NCBI RefSeq assembly: GCF_024139115.2
Contig: NC_085141.1
Location: 225,170,307 to 225,234,306, forward strand
DNA length: 64,000 nucleotides
Direction: 5' to 3'
Origin: Armigeres subalbatus
Taxonomy: Eukaryota; Arthropoda; Insecta; Diptera; Culicidae
Below are positions 41,001-44,000 of the stretch, one piece after another. Below the pieces are notes generated by a model, which had not been told where the DNA came from, made no database searches, and saw only the letters and a list, made by a program, of their open reading frames with translations. The position numbers and the translations under genes were made by a program. Each line of letters begins with the position of its first letter. The first letter of the stretch is position 1.

Positions 41001-44000
41001 AGTTTTTCCGGGAAAATTTTGGAAACCCTACCGGGAAAACCGGGAAAAACCCGGGAATTTATTTTGTCGACAAGAGTGGTCACCCTGTTATTCCATATGT
41101 TTACAATTTCTAATAATGGAATACATTTTTATTAGCATTGCAGTCAGCTGAAATCGGCAATTGAAGGTAATAGTTAATCACCCTCATTCTTGTTTACGTT
41201 CGAAGCGGATACGTGAGAACGTTTCACTAATCCGTATTCCCGTTTTCGTTCGCACCAATTCTAACCATTCGATTTTTCGAACTTCACGCTTTCGAATATT
41301 TGTCGTATTCCCGTTTTCGTTCGAATGCGTATTTTGATACCTTTTCAGTTCGTCACTCTGAGCCTGCGAATTGAAGTGAGTTTATTGCAAACCAAGTTTG
41401 CAAAGTCGGTGTTCCTGGCGATACATCAGCTTCAGCATCGATAATCTTAAGTGTGAGTACTTTACGCTTAATTGCTACCGAACATAAATGTTTTTGCCTT
41501 TCTCGTACAACAAAGTTGTACCGAAAGGCTATCATTTCACTCCGAAAACAAACTTTTGATTTACAATGTTATGAAAACTCATATGTGAATATGTACGTTA
41601 TGTGGAAGATATTGATTTGGAAAATGTATTGGAGGTAACCACTTTCCCTTCGATGGGACTCGAACCCATGACCCTAAAGTACGCTAGACTGGTGCTTTAA
41701 CCAACTAAGCTACGAAGGACTTCCGTCGGCCTTCGCAACTTAGCGGCTACTGAACGAGCTCGAGATTCCCAAATTGGACGCATAGTCAAATCACTCGCAA
41801 TCCATTTATCAAGCCAATACTTCCACATGTGTATTGTACACGTCCACATTAGAGGAGCGTGAGTATTTAGAATGTCTGGCGGCTATACACATTCTTCATC
41901 AGCAACGGTACTGATCAAGTGAGGTTGTGTAAGCTATTTGCCAGTCGGTCGTCAAGCTCAGACCCGACCGCATTGCGTAGGCAAGAGCACGCAACTCAAG
42001 TTCAGTTCATAACATTGTAAACTTTTGATAAGAGTTCCGGAGACCTATAGTATTATATACCAATCGATTCAGCTCGACGAGCTGAACAAATGTCTGTCTG
42101 TCCGTGTGTGTATGTGTGTGTATGTGTGTGCACAAAATGCTATAAAAAACATTAGCCAATTTTACACATAGTAACTCTTAACCGATTTTCTTGCAACAAG
42201 TTGCATCCCACAGAGACTAAAACGCTGTTGATCACTATTGAATTTCATAACAATTGCGAATCGCATAAAAAAGATAATATTAAAATAGTGATGAGACATA
42301 GTCACATAGAACAATAATGTGTTATGAAAAATGCCTTGCATCTTCGAATCCGAGGATTGCTCCCATTAAGAGTTTCATCGTACTATAAAGATGCTCGTGT
42401 TGCACGCATTTAGGCGTAAGTATGCTCTTCGTTCAGTTTCATAGTACTATGAAATTGTCCGAAAGTCAAAATTCGAACATAGGAAATTCGAGAAATTTTG
42501 GCAGCGCCATCTGTCGTCTACTAGTGTAAATTTTCTATCATAACATTAGACGGTGTAACTGTTTTGCCTTTCTTGTACATCATCGAGGTGTAAGCGTAAA
42601 GGCTACATTTATTACCTTTTTGCGCGAGAAAGGCGCCATCACCGCTAGGTGGATTAATCTGGGTTTTTTTGAAATTTTTCATTTTAGGGCACAGTGCTCC
42701 AGTGCTACGTCTCAATGGGCCAATGAATCTGCCTCTTCTGGGATCCTGGGATGATGGATGATGCCTGGGATGACCATTCCACTAGAGATGGGCAAAACGG
42801 ATCACTTTGATGAACGAATCAGATCTGGGTCATTCATTCTAATGATCCGGATCTTTCAACCGGATCGGATCCTTAGAACAAACGTAAAGGGAATACAAAA
42901 AAGTGAAACCTTCGTCATTCTGGCTCATACATTTGAACCGTACTGACAATAACTTTACCCTTTCTTGTTTACAAGCATATGGATTACGAAGAATGAACTT
43001 TTTAGTTTATTATTTCCTTACAAATGATCAAATTATTTGCTGATCTGGTGAACCGGATCTTTCAAAAAATGATCCACGAATCATTCACTCACTTTATAGA
43101 TCCGGATCACTTGACCGGTTCCGGATCTTAACGCCCATCTCTAATTCCAGCCGCCAGCGCTTGCTTGCAAATTTCGTCTTCGGTCTACCTTAATTTACCC
43201 TCTCGTATTTCAGAATTTCCCTTGATATTTAAAAATAAATTCCCGTAGTTATTCAGATTTTTTTTGCAGTATTCGACCGAATTTTCCATGAAATAAAAGA
43301 AAAATTTCCGTGAAAATTAAGAAGATTTTTTCCTGGAATCTCAGAATAATGTCCCGGGGAAATGCAGAAGTGTTTTCCTAGCAATCTTGGAAGAATTTTC
43401 CATAACAATTTTGGAAAGTTTGCCGTGGAAACAAAATCTGTGCAAAGGAATTTTACGGGGAAATTCAGTATAATTTTCCGATAGAACTTAAAATTGTTGA
43501 CTGTGGAAATAAGGAAAATTTTATGTGGAAATTCAGATAAATTTTTCTGGAATCTCAGAATAAGCTCCCGCAAAAATTCAGAAGAGTTGTCCGTTGAACT
43601 AAAAAAACATTGAAATCCAAAAGAATTTCCCTTGAAATTTCAGAATAATTTCCCGTGAGAACTTAAAAGAATTTCATTGAAATCCCAGACAATTTCTCGA
43701 GGAATGTCTAAAGAATTTTCCTTGGAAATAAAGTTGAATTTCCATTGAAATTGAGATCGTTTTTTCCTGGGATTTCAAAATAATGTCCGGTGGAGATTCA
43801 GAACTATTCCCATAGATATTCAGCAGAGTTTCTCGTGGAACATCAGATTTTTTTACTGGAATCGCAGAACAATTTCCTTTGAAAATACAGAAGAGTTGGC
43901 CGACAAAATTTTTGAAGTTTTTCCAACTTCTTCTGCGCCATCTTTCTTTTTTGTTTTTGGCCATATTAATGCAGCGAATGACATTCTGGGTATCATTTCC

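Larger units (their letters stand above)
37845..41087. mobile_element. hAT-like element, CAGGGTGRCCACTC ends
   Basis: The left end CAGGGTGGCCACTCACCCGG and right end GAGTGGTCACCCTG are inverted. Near both ends CCCGGGAA/AAACCCGGGAATTT boxes recur. Flanking octamers CTATTCCG and TTATTCCA agree at six of eight positions, as expected of an old hAT target duplication. The 3.2-kb interior contains other repeats (38156-38378, 38690-39100, 40470-40587) and no transposase. Confidence 0.75.

Noticed and set aside
43253..43573. 106-residue minus-strand frame
   Set aside because: It lies wholly in the GAATTTTCC-type minisatellite; periodic composition explains it.
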